Shown in pieces: positions 7,668 through 16,688 of a stretch of DNA of 64,000 bases (positions are counted from its first letter, which is position 1; each line of letters opens with the position of its first letter). The notes beneath the pieces are model-generated. The model searched no databases and was not told where the DNA came from. It saw only the letters and a program-made list of their open reading frames with translations. The DNA lies in NCBI GenBank assembly GCA_051748085.1, contig JBNJHA010000001.1:1-64000 (forward strand), written 5' to 3'. The DNA is from CAYNNQ01 sp051748085. GTDB taxonomy: Bacteria > Desulfobacterota > Desulfovibrionia > Desulfovibrionales > Desulfonatronovibrionaceae. A program made the translations under genes and the position numbers.

Positions 7668-9098
7668 ATGAAAATTTATAAACTGATAATAGTCACAATC
7701 TTATTGCAATTCGCCCTGGGCGGGTGCACTTTCCTTGACCCGGCGTCCAGAAAGGAACCCGAAGACCTGTTGCCCGCCTCCTATTCCCAAAACCGTACCC
7801 GGCACGCAAATGCCGACCAATGGTGGCGGGAGTTCGACAGCCCGGAATTGAACCAACTGGTCAATGAAGCCCTCGGTTCAAATCTGAATCTGCAACAGGC
7901 ATGGGCCAGACTTATGCAGGCCCGGGCCTCCGCGGTCATCGCCGGAGCGGATCAATTTCCCGACCTGAATCTGTCTTCGGATGTATCACATGCCCAAAAA
8001 CGCGAAAACACCGCTCTAGGATACAGGACAAATACCATCAAGGAACGTTCGCTTGGACTTGCCAGCCAATACGAAATCGACCTGTGGGGCCGGATCCGGG
8101 CCGGACAAAAAAGCGCCCTGTTTAATAAAGAAGCTACGGAAGAAGACCTTGAAGCCGCAGCCATGAGCATCTCCGCGGAAGTCGCCCGGAACTGGATACA
8201 AATCATCTATGCCCTGAATAGAAAAAAAATTCTTAACAATCAGATAAAAACCAATAAAAAATATCTGGAACTAACCCGGCTTCGGTTTGTAAGCGGGATG
8301 AATACCGCTCTGGACATTCTGCAGCAAAAAGAAAATCTGGCCGGGACCAGAGCACTCCTGCCCCTGACGGATTCCAACCGAAAAAAACATGCCCGGAACC
8401 TTGCTTTGCTTTTGGCCCGTCCGGCAAATAAGCTTCCTCAATGTGAGCGGACAACATTACCGGAACCGGGCCCGGTTCCGGATACCGGAATTCCGGCCCA
8501 TATTCTGCAACTGAGGCCGGATATCCGGGCCGCCTGGAAACGCCTTCGCCAAGCGGACTGGGAGGTAACCGCTGCCAAGGCAAATTTGCTGCCCAGGATT
8601 ACCCTGACAGCCAGGCATGAATATTCCTCGGACCAATACAATACTCTGTTTAATAACTGGATAAATTCACTGGCCGCCGGATTGACCGCCCCGCTTTTCG
8701 ACGGCAAAAGGCGTGTCGCTGAAGTGGAGCGAACCAAAGCTGTTGTTCAGGAAAAATTGTCCGCCTATAAAGAAACGGTGCTCACGGCTGTAAAAGAAGT
8801 CGAAGACGCCATGGACGATGAATACTGGCAACGTCAATACATAAAAAAACTTCAAAAAAAATTGGATGCTTCCGAATCAGCGCTTAAACAGGCCCGTTTT
8901 CAATATTTGAAAGGCATGAGTACCTACCTGCCGGTTTTAAATGAATTATTGTCTTCTCAATCAATCAAGCTGGACCTGCTGACGGCGCGAAAAGACCTTC
9001 TCTTGTCCCGCATCGCCCTGTACCGCGCCCTGGGCGGGACCTGGACCGAAAATCTGGAAGAAAAAGGGCTCTCGCGCCCGGCCAAGGACGGGAAATGA
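7668..9098 (+). CDS. Outer-membrane efflux lipoprotein, NodT/OprM (TolC) family
   Basis: 476 aa. The signal peptide ends in the lipobox LGGC, with the lipid-anchored cysteine near residue 20. Two repeated OEP domains follow, with long helical hairpins such as LNLQQAWARLMQARASAVIAGADQFPDLNLSSD and a second copy around IPAHILQLRPDIRAAWKRLRQADW, the canonical RPD motif of the family. It forms the trimeric outer-membrane channel of the RND pump encoded by the next two genes. It overlaps the adaptor gene by four bases (ATGA). The ATG has no good ribosome site, so the start is chosen from the signal peptide. Confidence 0.93.
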   Translation: MKIYKLIIVTILLQFALGGCTFLDPASRKEPEDLLPASYSQNRTRHANADQWWREFDSPELNQLVNEALGSNLNLQQAWARLMQARASAVIAGADQFPDLNLSSDVSHAQKRENTALGYRTNTIKERSLGLASQYEIDLWGRIRAGQKSALFNKEATEEDLEAAAMSISAEVARNWIQIIYALNRKKILNNQIKTNKKYLELTRLRFVSGMNTALDILQQKENLAGTRALLPLTDSNRKKHARNLALLLARPANKLPQCERTTLPEPGPVPDTGIPAHILQLRPDIRAAWKRLRQADWEVTAAKANLLPRITLTARHEYSSDQYNTLFNNWINSLAAGLTAPLFDGKRRVAEVERTKAVVQEKLSAYKETVLTAVKEVEDAMDDEYWQRQYIKKLQKKLDASESALKQARFQYLKGMSTYLPVLNELLSSQSIKLDLLTARKDLLLSRIALYRALGGTWTENLEEKGLSRPAKDGK

Positions 9099-10291
9099 AT
9101 ACCACAAGCAAAAAAACAACCCTGAGGACGATACTAAAGATCCTTTTACCCCTGCTGATAATCGGCCTGGGCCTTGCCGGAAGCAGATGGCTGAATATGA
9201 CCCGGCCCAAGCCCCAAAAAACCAAGCCCCCGCAGATGGCCCCCCTGGTTCGAACTCAGGAGCTTCGGGCCATGGACTACGAGGTGCGCATCCCGGCCAT
9301 GGGCAAGGTGGTCCCGGCCAAGGAAATCACCCTGAGCACCAGGGTCTCCGGGGAAGTGATCTCGGTTTCCCCGGGATTTATTCCCGGCGGAACCCTGGAA
9401 AAAAGGGAAGAAGTACTGCGCATCGATCCCAGCGACTACCGTCTGGAGCTCACCCAGGCCGAGTCCGATCTGGTGGAGGCGGAGTACGCCCTGGAGGTGG
9501 AGAAAGGCAAACAGAATGTGGCCCGCCGGGAATGGGATCTCATGAAAGGCGACGACTCCACCGGCAGGGTCAATCCGGACCTGGCGCTGCGCAAACCGCA
9601 CCTGCGCAAGGCCAGGGCGGACATAGACCGAGCCGGAGCCAGACTGAAGCAAGCCGAGCTCAATCTTAAGCGCACCCGGATAAAAGCTCCATTCAACGCC
9701 ATAGTCAAAAGCAAAAATGTGGATATGGGCTCCCAGGTGGCCGCGCGTGGAGAAATTGCCGAACTCGTGGACACGGACCGCTTCTGGATCCGGGCTTCGG
9801 TTCCCTCGGATAGGCTGGGATGGTTTGAGATACCCACGGATGGTTCCGGGCAGGGGGCAATGGCGAAGGTGGAAAAGATAAACGCCGCCCCGGCCGGGGA
9901 CAGACAGGGCCGGGTGATACGTCTGTTGCCGGATTTGGAGGAAGAGGGCCGCATGGCCCGTATCCTTATCCGGGTTAAGGACCCGCTCAACCTGGAAGAC
10001 TCCTCTTCCGCCCATCCTCTCCTTCTGGGCAGTTTTGTCCGCCTAACCATTCACGGCAGGACCCTGGAAAATGTTCTGCCTATTCCCAGGGATGCCTGGC
10101 GGGACCAGGGCCGGATTTGGCTGGCCACTCCGGACGGAAAACTGGAGATCCGCTCTCCCCGCCCGCTGTGGAAAGGAATGCAAAACATATACATAAGAGA
10201 CAATATAGACAAGAAACTGCGGCTGATAACCAGTGATATCCCCGCCCCGGTGCAGGGAATGAAGCTCAAAATCGCATCCGAAGAAAGCTAA
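9095..10291 (+). CDS. RND efflux periplasmic adaptor (membrane fusion protein)
   Basis: 398 aa. One N-terminal membrane/signal segment (LLPLLIIGLGLAGSRWL) anchors it. The lipoyl half-motif STRVSGEVISVSPGFIPGGTL leads into a coiled-coil hairpin (about residues 110-185, rich in E, A, L and K), followed by the second lipoyl half RTRIKAPFNAIVKSKNVDMGSQV and the beta-barrel. It bridges the inner-membrane pump and the outer-membrane channel. It is coupled by four-base overlap to the channel gene and ends three bases before the pump gene, so all three form one operon. Confidence 0.93.
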   Translation: MNTTSKKTTLRTILKILLPLLIIGLGLAGSRWLNMTRPKPQKTKPPQMAPLVRTQELRAMDYEVRIPAMGKVVPAKEITLSTRVSGEVISVSPGFIPGGTLEKREEVLRIDPSDYRLELTQAESDLVEAEYALEVEKGKQNVARREWDLMKGDDSTGRVNPDLALRKPHLRKARADIDRAGARLKQAELNLKRTRIKAPFNAIVKSKNVDMGSQVAARGEIAELVDTDRFWIRASVPSDRLGWFEIPTDGSGQGAMAKVEKINAAPAGDRQGRVIRLLPDLEEEGRMARILIRVKDPLNLEDSSSAHPLLLGSFVRLTIHGRTLENVLPIPRDAWRDQGRIWLATPDGKLEIRSPRPLWKGMQNIYIRDNIDKKLRLITSDIPAPVQGMKLKIASEES

Positions 10292-10294
10292 GGT

Positions 10295-13200
10295 ATGGCC
10301 GACAATAATTCCTCATATCCTTCCCGTTCCGAATCCAGGGGACCTATCGGCTGGATGGCCGGCAACTCGGTGGCCGCCAACCTGCTCATGGTGGTCCTTT
10401 TGGTCGGCGGACTCATCCTGGGCCTGAATATAAAGCAGGAAGTCTTTCCGGAGTTCACTCCGGATGTGGTCAGTGTACAAATTTCCTATCCCGGAGCCAG
10501 CCCGGAGGAGGTGGAGGAAGGGATCATCCTGGCTGTCGAGGAATCAGTGCAGGGACTGGAGGATGTCAAGGAGATAACCTCCACCGCCAACGAGGGCTCG
10601 GCCAGCATAACCGTGGAAATGATTGAGGACGGGGATCTGCAGCAGCTGGCCCAGGACGTAAAAAACGAGGTGGACCGGATAACCTCTTTCCCGGAAGAGG
10701 CCGAGGAGCCGCAGGTAAGCATTGTTTCCAGGCGCAGGGAGGTCATAAACCTGGCCCTGCACGGCAACCAGGACCGCATGGCCCTGCGGGAGACCGCGGA
10801 GTCCATCCGGGACATCCTGCTCCAGGACCCGGAAATAACCCAGGTGGACCTGGAGGGGACCCGGCCCCTGGAAATCAAGGTGGAAATCCCCCAGGAGACT
10901 TTGCGCAGTTATGATCTCACCCTGCAGGAAGTGGCCTCGCGCATTGACCGATCCTCGGTGGACTTCCCCAGCGGGGAGCTGGAGACCGACAGCGGAGACA
11001 TCCTCATCCGGATCAAGGAACGCAAGGATTTCGGCCGGGAGTTCGCCAGAATACCAATCATAAGCTCCCCGAGCGGCACCCAGCTGCGCCTGGAGGACCT
11101 GGGGACCGTAACCGACGGATTCGAGGACACGGACACCCAGGCCACTTATGACGGCGAACCCGCCATTCTCATAAACGTTTACCGCATAGGCGAGCAGACA
11201 CCGGTTTCCGTGGCCGAAGCGGTCAAGAAACAGCTGAACGGCTTCCAGGAAGCCCTGCCTCCGGGAATGCAGCTGTCCATCCTCCGGGACATGTCCGATA
11301 TATACAGCCAGCGCATGAATCTTTTGCTGAACAACGCCTATCTGGGACTGGGACTGGTTTTCATATTCCTGGCCCTTTTTCTGGAAACACGTCTGGCTTT
11401 CTGGGTCAGTCTGGGGATTCCCATCTCCTTTTTGGGTTCCATGTTCTTTTTGCCCTGGTTCGGGGTGAGCATAAACATGATCTCCATGTTCGCCTTTATC
11501 ATCACCTTGGGCATTGTGGTCGACGACGCCATCGTGGTCGGAGAGAACGTGTATGCCTATCACCAGCGGGGAATACCACTGCGCAGGGCGGCGGTGCTGG
11601 GGGCGAGAGAAATCGCCATGCCGGTCATATTCAGTGTGATCACCAATATTGTCGCCTTTTTGCCCATGTTTTTCATCCCCGGGGTCATGGGCAAGATATT
11701 CAAGACCATCCCGGCGGTGGTGGCCAGCGTATTTTTGATCTCCCTGATAGAGAGCCTGCTCATCCTTCCCGCCCACCTGGGACACCAGAAAAAAAGAACC
11801 TTGCGCGGACCGCGCAAATGGCTGCATGGAATGCAGCAAGGGTTCAGCCGCAGATTCATGTCCTTTGTCCAAAACGGTTATCGCCCTTTCCTGGCCCGGG
11901 CCATTCAGTGGCGCTACCTGACACTGGCTTTGGGGATAGCGGTCCTGGCCGTGACCATGGGATACATCCAAAGCGGGCGGCTGGGCATGACCATGTTTCC
12001 CAAGGTGGAATCCCGGTTCGCCTATGCCACCGCCACTTTCCCCTATGGCACAGCCATGCACAAGGTAGAGGAAGTGAATAAAAAGCTGGTGGATACAGCG
12101 GCTGAAATCGGAAAAGAAAACGGAGGGAACAAACTTTTAAAGGGAATATACTCCCAGATAAGCGGCAATGAAATCAAGATCCGGGCCTTTCTCACCCCGG
12201 CCGGGGTAAGGCCGCTTAATACCGAACAGTTCACCCGCAAATGGCGCTCGCGCACCGGAAGCATCCCCGGCTTGGAGACATTGGTCTTTGAATCCGACCG
12301 GGGGGGACCGGGGTCCGGAAAAGCCCTGAATATCGAACTCTCCCACCGCAACCTGGAAAAACTGCGCCGGGCCGGGGAGGAACTGGCCGCGCACATGGAA
12401 GAATATCCCAATGTCACTGACGTTTACGACGGATATTCCCCGGGCAAAAAACAATTCGATCTCACCGTCCAGCCCGAGGGCAGGAGCATGGGGCTCAAGG
12501 CCGCGGATGTCGCCCGCAAGGTGCGTTCCAGGTACTACGGAGCGGAAGCCCTGCGCCAGCAGCGGGGAAGAAATGAACTGAAAGTCATGGTCCGTCTGCC
12601 GGACAGGGAACGGGAACACGAATACTTCCTGGAGGAAATGATCCTCAGGAACGACGCGGGCAAGGAAATCCTGCTCCGGGATGCCGTGCACATGCAGCCG
12701 GGGAGGGCGTACACCAAGATCGACCGCAGGGACGGACGAAGGGTGATAAACGTTACCGCGGACGTTGTCCCCCGCAGCCAGGCCGGACAGGTCTTAGGCA
12801 GCATAAAGCAAAGCTCCCTGCCCGAACTCAAGAAAAAATATCCCGGTCTGGAATTCGGACTGCAGGGCACACAGGCGGACATTAAGGAAAGTATGGACAG
12901 CCTGTACCGCGGGCTCTTTTTGGCCCTTTTGGGTGTATACGCCCTGCTGGCCATTCCCTTCCGCAGCTACCTGCAACCGATAATCATAATGGTCGGTATC
13001 CCCTTCGGAATTGTCGGGGCAATCCTCGGGCACATCGTTATGGGCTACAGCCTGAGCGTCATGAGCATGTTCGGCATCCTGGCCCTGTCCGGAGTGGTGG
13101 TCAACAACTCCCTGGTCCTTATCGACCTGGCCAACCGCCAATTGCGAAAAGGCAAAAACCCCCTGCAGGCAATTATTGATGCCGGCACCGAGCGTTTCCG

Positions 13201-13426
13201 CCCCATCCTGCTGACCACCCTGACCACTTCCGGCGGTCTGACCCCGATGATCCTGGAGACTTCCAGGCAGGCCAGATTCATGATCCCCATGGCAATCTCC
13301 CTGGGGTTCGGTATCCTGGTCGCCACCCTGATCATCCTTTTTTTGGTCCCCTGCCTGTACATTATGATCAATGATTTGCACAATGCCTGGGCTTGGGTGT
13401 ACAAGCCGGAGAAGGTTAACAAATAA
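10295..13426 (+). CDS. RND efflux pump, AcrB/HAE family inner-membrane transporter
   Basis: 1043 aa, the usual length. There are twelve predicted membrane segments, with two large periplasmic loops after TM1 and TM7. TM4 carries GIVVDDAIVVGENVYAYH, whose paired aspartates carry the proton relay, and the C-terminal half has SMFGILALSGVVVNNSLVLI. The N-terminus (GWMAGNSVAANLLMVVLLV) and the PGASPEEVEEGI porter motif are typical. It uses proton-motive force to export drugs, organic compounds or metabolites across both membranes with the two upstream partners. The substrate is unknown, and no regulator gene is adjacent. A solitary B-type repeat end lies ten bases after the stop. Confidence 0.94.
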   Translation: MADNNSSYPSRSESRGPIGWMAGNSVAANLLMVVLLVGGLILGLNIKQEVFPEFTPDVVSVQISYPGASPEEVEEGIILAVEESVQGLEDVKEITSTANEGSASITVEMIEDGDLQQLAQDVKNEVDRITSFPEEAEEPQVSIVSRRREVINLALHGNQDRMALRETAESIRDILLQDPEITQVDLEGTRPLEIKVEIPQETLRSYDLTLQEVASRIDRSSVDFPSGELETDSGDILIRIKERKDFGREFARIPIISSPSGTQLRLEDLGTVTDGFEDTDTQATYDGEPAILINVYRIGEQTPVSVAEAVKKQLNGFQEALPPGMQLSILRDMSDIYSQRMNLLLNNAYLGLGLVFIFLALFLETRLAFWVSLGIPISFLGSMFFLPWFGVSINMISMFAFIITLGIVVDDAIVVGENVYAYHQRGIPLRRAAVLGAREIAMPVIFSVITNIVAFLPMFFIPGVMGKIFKTIPAVVASVFLISLIESLLILPAHLGHQKKRTLRGPRKWLHGMQQGFSRRFMSFVQNGYRPFLARAIQWRYLTLALGIAVLAVTMGYIQSGRLGMTMFPKVESRFAYATATFPYGTAMHKVEEVNKKLVDTAAEIGKENGGNKLLKGIYSQISGNEIKIRAFLTPAGVRPLNTEQFTRKWRSRTGSIPGLETLVFESDRGGPGSGKALNIELSHRNLEKLRRAGEELAAHMEEYPNVTDVYDGYSPGKKQFDLTVQPEGRSMGLKAADVARKVRSRYYGAEALRQQRGRNELKVMVRLPDREREHEYFLEEMILRNDAGKEILLRDAVHMQPGRAYTKIDRRDGRRVINVTADVVPRSQAGQVLGSIKQSSLPELKKKYPGLEFGLQGTQADIKESMDSLYRGLFLALLGVYALLAIPFRSYLQPIIIMVGIPFGIVGAILGHIVMGYSLSVMSMFGILALSGVVVNNSLVLIDLANRQLRKGKNPLQAIIDAGTERFRPILLTTLTTSGGLTPMILETSRQARFMIPMAISLGFGILVATLIILFLVPCLYIMINDLHNAWAWVYKPEKVNK

Positions 13427-13435
13427 AAAATTCAG

Positions 13436-13446
13436 TGAACAGATAC
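13436..13446 (+). repeat. Solitary B-element right-end sequence
   Basis: TGAACAGATAC is identical to the right terminus of B1 and is preceded by a similar AAAAAATTCAG run. No matching left end was seen nearby, so it is probably a remnant. Confidence 0.4.
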
Positions 13447-13475
13447 AGATGTGGTGAAGAAATACGATATGTATT

Positions 13476-13922
13476 ATGAAATGCAGTGACAGCCTGAGTA
13501 TAAATCCGCGCCCGCTGCCTCCTTTACTGCTGCGGGCAGAACCCGCAGACAAAAATATGAAGACCATTTCCACCCGGGTAATGGATTCAGAAAAAGACGC
13601 GGGAAGGTATGTCTATCTCTGCCGCGACTGCGGGGCCCGGATAACCAGCCAGTCTTGCGAAACAGCCGTAAATTCAAAACATGTGCATGTCTTTTCCAAT
13701 CCGCACGGAAAAGTATTTGAAATCGGCTGCTTTTCGGATGCCGCGGTTATGGTCATTGGGCCGGCGACTATCGAATTCACCTGGTTCCAGGGATTTTCCT
13801 GGAATATTGTCATCTGCCGCTCCTGCAGACGGCACCTGGGTTGGTTATATACGCGCGGGGAGAATCATTTTTACGGACTGATATTGCAGGCGCTTGTAAA
13901 ACAGGAATCAGGAAAAAATTAA
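13476..13922 (+). CDS. CULT-domain (cereblon-like) protein
   Basis: 148 aa. Zinc-binding cysteine pairs are CRDC (C49, C52) and CRSC (C114, C117). Between and around them are HVFSNPHGKVFEIGCF, TIEFTWFQGFSWNIVIC and HLGWLY, giving tryptophans W103, W109 and W123. This matches the three-tryptophan aromatic cage of the CULT domain of eukaryotic cereblon and its stand-alone bacterial relatives, which bind uridine-like or cyclic imide ligands. The natural bacterial role is unknown. The start is uncertain: ATGs at 13557 and 13581 remove a poorly conserved N-terminus, and a CTGCGGG/CCCGCAG hairpin lies at 13530-13548 just before the ATG at 13557. It is followed 24 bases later by a YchF-like gene on the same strand. 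Confidence 0.85.
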   Translation: MKCSDSLSINPRPLPPLLLRAEPADKNMKTISTRVMDSEKDAGRYVYLCRDCGARITSQSCETAVNSKHVHVFSNPHGKVFEIGCFSDAAVMVIGPATIEFTWFQGFSWNIVICRSCRRHLGWLYTRGENHFYGLILQALVKQESGKN

Positions 13923-13946
13923 AAATTCAAAGGACAGACAGTCAAT

Positions 13947-14957
13947 ATGAGAACAGCTATCTTCGGCTTTGCCGGAACAGGAAAAACAGAACTTTTTCTG
14001 GCCCTGGCCGGACCGGCTCATGCCGGTCAGGACCGGGCCATGGTCAAGGTACCCGAGCCCAGACTTGCACCGCTCACCGAACAATTTAACCCCAAAAAAA
14101 TAACTCAAACCGAAATAGAATATCTGGATATACCCGGCGGCGGTTCCAAGGGCCAGGGGCTTGGAGCCAGGGTTTTAAACGCTGTAAGGCCGCATGATTG
14201 CCTGCTGGCCGTCCTGGATGCCTTCTCCGGAGCTCATGATCCTGAACAGCAATGGCAGGCGATCGAAACTGATTTTATAATTGCCGATCTGGATGTTGTG
14301 GAAAAAAAGTTGGAAAAAATGGCTGCGGATCAGAGAAAATCCAAAAACCTGGTGGATGCGGCCGAGCAAAAACTTTTATTGCAGGTAAAAGAGACCCTGG
14401 AATCTGAAACTCCGCTTCGACTCGTTCCGGAATTGTCTGAGGCCCCTGAACTTCGAGGATACTGTTTTCTGTCCGGTAAGCCGATTGTTTATGCCTGGAA
14501 CGTATCCGACGAGGGGTTGAAGGGTCAAAACATACCCGAAGACGCCGAAGGCGTCGCGCATATCGCGGTCGCGGCGCGCATGGAAAAAGAGATGGCCGAA
14601 CTGGAGGACCCGGAAGAACAGCGAATGTTCATGCAGGACCTCGGAGTTGAAAAATCCGCATTGGACCGGGTCATAGCCAAGACCTACGATCTTTTGGGGC
14701 TCATAACCTTTCTGACCGCAGGAGAAAAGGAAGTCCGGGCCTGGCCGGTACGCAATGGGGCCTCCGCTCCGGAGGCGGCCGGGGTCATCCACTCCGACCT
14801 GCAGAAGGGATTTATCCGGGCCGAGGTCCTGGGCTGGTCCGACTTTGAGCAGGTAAAGACGTTCAAGGCGGCCAAGGAAAAGGGGCTTCTGCGCCTGGAA
14901 GGCAAGAACTACATCGTCCGGGACGGGGACATCATAACCTTCAGATTCAATGTCTGA
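13947..14957 (+). CDS. ychF: YchF/OLA1-like P-loop ATPase (divergent)
   Basis: 336 aa. The N-terminal P-loop is GFAGTGKTEL (residues 7-16) rather than the usual YchF GLPNVGKST. The switch region contains YLDIPGGGSKGQGLG, and the nucleotide-specificity motif is WNVSDEG where YchF has NVxE. The C-terminal third is the DUF933/TGS-like domain (FLTAGEKEVRAWPVRNGASAPEAAGVIHSDLQKGFIRAEV). YchF proteins hydrolyse ATP rather than GTP and associate with ribosomes and redox stress. The altered P-loop suggests a divergent paralogue and not the housekeeping copy (inference). AAAGGA lies upstream. The M48 protease gene starts three bases after its stop. Confidence 0.87.
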   Translation: MRTAIFGFAGTGKTELFLALAGPAHAGQDRAMVKVPEPRLAPLTEQFNPKKITQTEIEYLDIPGGGSKGQGLGARVLNAVRPHDCLLAVLDAFSGAHDPEQQWQAIETDFIIADLDVVEKKLEKMAADQRKSKNLVDAAEQKLLLQVKETLESETPLRLVPELSEAPELRGYCFLSGKPIVYAWNVSDEGLKGQNIPEDAEGVAHIAVAARMEKEMAELEDPEEQRMFMQDLGVEKSALDRVIAKTYDLLGLITFLTAGEKEVRAWPVRNGASAPEAAGVIHSDLQKGFIRAEVLGWSDFEQVKTFKAAKEKGLLRLEGKNYIVRDGDIITFRFNV

Positions 14958-14960
14958 TTT

Positions 14961-16208
14961 ATGACCGATATATTTGCCTCCCCCTGGTTCATAATCATTA
15001 CGGCGCTCCTAATAGGCGGCCAGCTAATCGAGACATGGGTCGTGTTCTTGAATCTCCGCCGTATGGGCGGAGAACTGCCTCCTGAATTCAGAGACATATT
15101 TAACGACAGAGACTATGCCCGGGCTCAAGAATATACCCGGGCCCAGACCCAATTCGAATTGCTTCGGGGCTGTTTTTGGGTGTTGATTGTTATGGGCTCG
15201 ATTTCATTGAATCTATTCAACCATCTGGATATGGCCATCCGCGGCTTGCACATGCCGCAGACCGCAACCGGACTGATCTTTTTTGCCGCCCTTTTACTGG
15301 GAGCGGATCTGCTCGGGCTGCCTTTCGACCTTTACCATACCTTCCGGCTGGAAGAAAAATTCGGCATGAACCGCACAACAGCAAAAACTTTCTGGACCGA
15401 CAAACTCAAGGGAAGCCTCCTGAGTCTGATTCTGGGGGCCGCTTTGGCCTGGCCTCTGCTTTTTCTTCTGCAGGAAGCAGGTAATCTGGCCTGGATTTAC
15501 TGCACACTCGCCTTCGGGCTTTTCATGCTCGTCATGCAATATATAGGACCTGTCCTGATCCTGCCCGCATTCAACAAATTCAAGCCGGTCGAGAACCCTG
15601 CATTACGGAAGGACATTTTCCAACTGGCCGAGGCAGCTGGATTCCCGTTGCAGGAGATATACATAATGGACGGTTCAAAAAGATCAACCAAAGGAAACGC
15701 TTTCTTTGCCGGCATCGGAAAGTCGAAAAGAATAGCTTTGTTCGACACCCTGCTCAACAGACTGACTCATTCGGAAATCTTAGGCGTCCTGGCCCATGAG
15801 ATGGGTCATTTTCGGCTGAAACACATCCGTAAGGGATTTGTTGCCATCCTGATAAAAGCCGCTTTGCTCTTCGGGTTGTTGACCATTTTCATCCACTATC
15901 CATTTATAACCAAGTCCCTGGGAATGGAAAATCATTCCGTGCACGCGGCTATTGTTTTTTTTGCCCTTTTATATTCCCCTTTAGCCGTGTTTCTGGGCAT
16001 TTACGGCAAATGGCGCTCCCGCAAAAACGAATACGAAGCGGACGCGTTCGCTGCCCGCCTGCATTCTTCTCATTCGCTTATTAACTCGCTAAAAAAGCTG
16101 TCCAAATTCAACCTGGGCAACCTTACCCCGCATCCGGCCTTTGTCTTTTTACATTTTTCGCATCCTCCGGTATTGGATAGGATAAGGAAGTTGCAGGAAA
16201 CAATCTGA
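14961..16208 (+). CDS. M48-family integral membrane zinc metalloprotease (Ste24/CAAX-like)
   Basis: 415 aa. The zinc motif is VLAHEMGHFRLKH at about residues 274-286, with the third ligand expected in NEYEADAFA. Several hydrophobic segments precede and follow, and the N-terminal region (FDLYHTFRLEEKFGMNRTT) is the conserved Ste24-type domain. This resembles CAAX prenyl protease 1 homologues of bacteria, which cut misfolded or signal-like peptides in the inner membrane. It starts three bases after the YchF-like stop, so it is co-transcribed. Confidence 0.9.
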   Translation: MTDIFASPWFIIITALLIGGQLIETWVVFLNLRRMGGELPPEFRDIFNDRDYARAQEYTRAQTQFELLRGCFWVLIVMGSISLNLFNHLDMAIRGLHMPQTATGLIFFAALLLGADLLGLPFDLYHTFRLEEKFGMNRTTAKTFWTDKLKGSLLSLILGAALAWPLLFLLQEAGNLAWIYCTLAFGLFMLVMQYIGPVLILPAFNKFKPVENPALRKDIFQLAEAAGFPLQEIYIMDGSKRSTKGNAFFAGIGKSKRIALFDTLLNRLTHSEILGVLAHEMGHFRLKHIRKGFVAILIKAALLFGLLTIFIHYPFITKSLGMENHSVHAAIVFFALLYSPLAVFLGIYGKWRSRKNEYEADAFAARLHSSHSLINSLKKLSKFNLGNLTPHPAFVFLHFSHPPVLDRIRKLQETI

Positions 16209-16223
16209 AGGGGGAAATGACCG

Positions 16224-16619
16224 ATGATCCAACTCGACATAAAAACCACCGCAGCCCGGGAACTCGTCGATATAACCTCCAGCGTCAAAAAATCCATCAC
16301 CGACTCTGAAGTACGGGAGGGACTGGCAGTCATTTACTGCCCGCATACGACCGGCGCGATCACCATAAACGAGGGTGCGGACCCGGATGTCTGCCGGGAT
16401 ATATGCGTCAACCTGAGTCATCTGATTCCGCGTGCCGGGGACTATCGGCACGCCGAGGGCAACAGCGACGCGCATATGAAATCAAGCCTTGTCGGTTGTT
16501 CGGAGACGGTGATCATTGAAAACGGCCAGCCAGTACTCGGCACCTGGCAGAAAATATTCTTTGCCGAATTCGACGGCCCCAGACGCAGAAAGGCCTACTT
16601 GAAAATTATTGGCGGCTGA
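16224..16619 (+). CDS. yjbQ: YjbQ/UPF0047 family protein
   Basis: 131 aa, the usual length. It carries the signatures YCPHTTGAITINEGADPDV and HMKSSLVGCSETVIIENGQPVLGTWQKIFFAEFDGPRRR. The conserved histidines are in the family's proposed active site. Members have weak thiamine-phosphate synthase activity in vitro, but their main role is uncertain. AGGGGG precedes the start, which is 15 bases after the protease stop. Confidence 0.93.
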   Translation: MIQLDIKTTAARELVDITSSVKKSITDSEVREGLAVIYCPHTTGAITINEGADPDVCRDICVNLSHLIPRAGDYRHAEGNSDAHMKSSLVGCSETVIIENGQPVLGTWQKIFFAEFDGPRRRKAYLKIIGG

Positions 16620-16688
16620 CTTGCGCTTAAGTCCACAGGACGATTTGGTACGCCGGAAATTGTAGAATACAGCCTCCCTGGAAAAATA

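Noticed and set aside
10544..12061. 505-codon minus-strand frame opposite the RND pump
   Set aside because: Long because of codon bias in the pump gene; no start context or recognisable domain.
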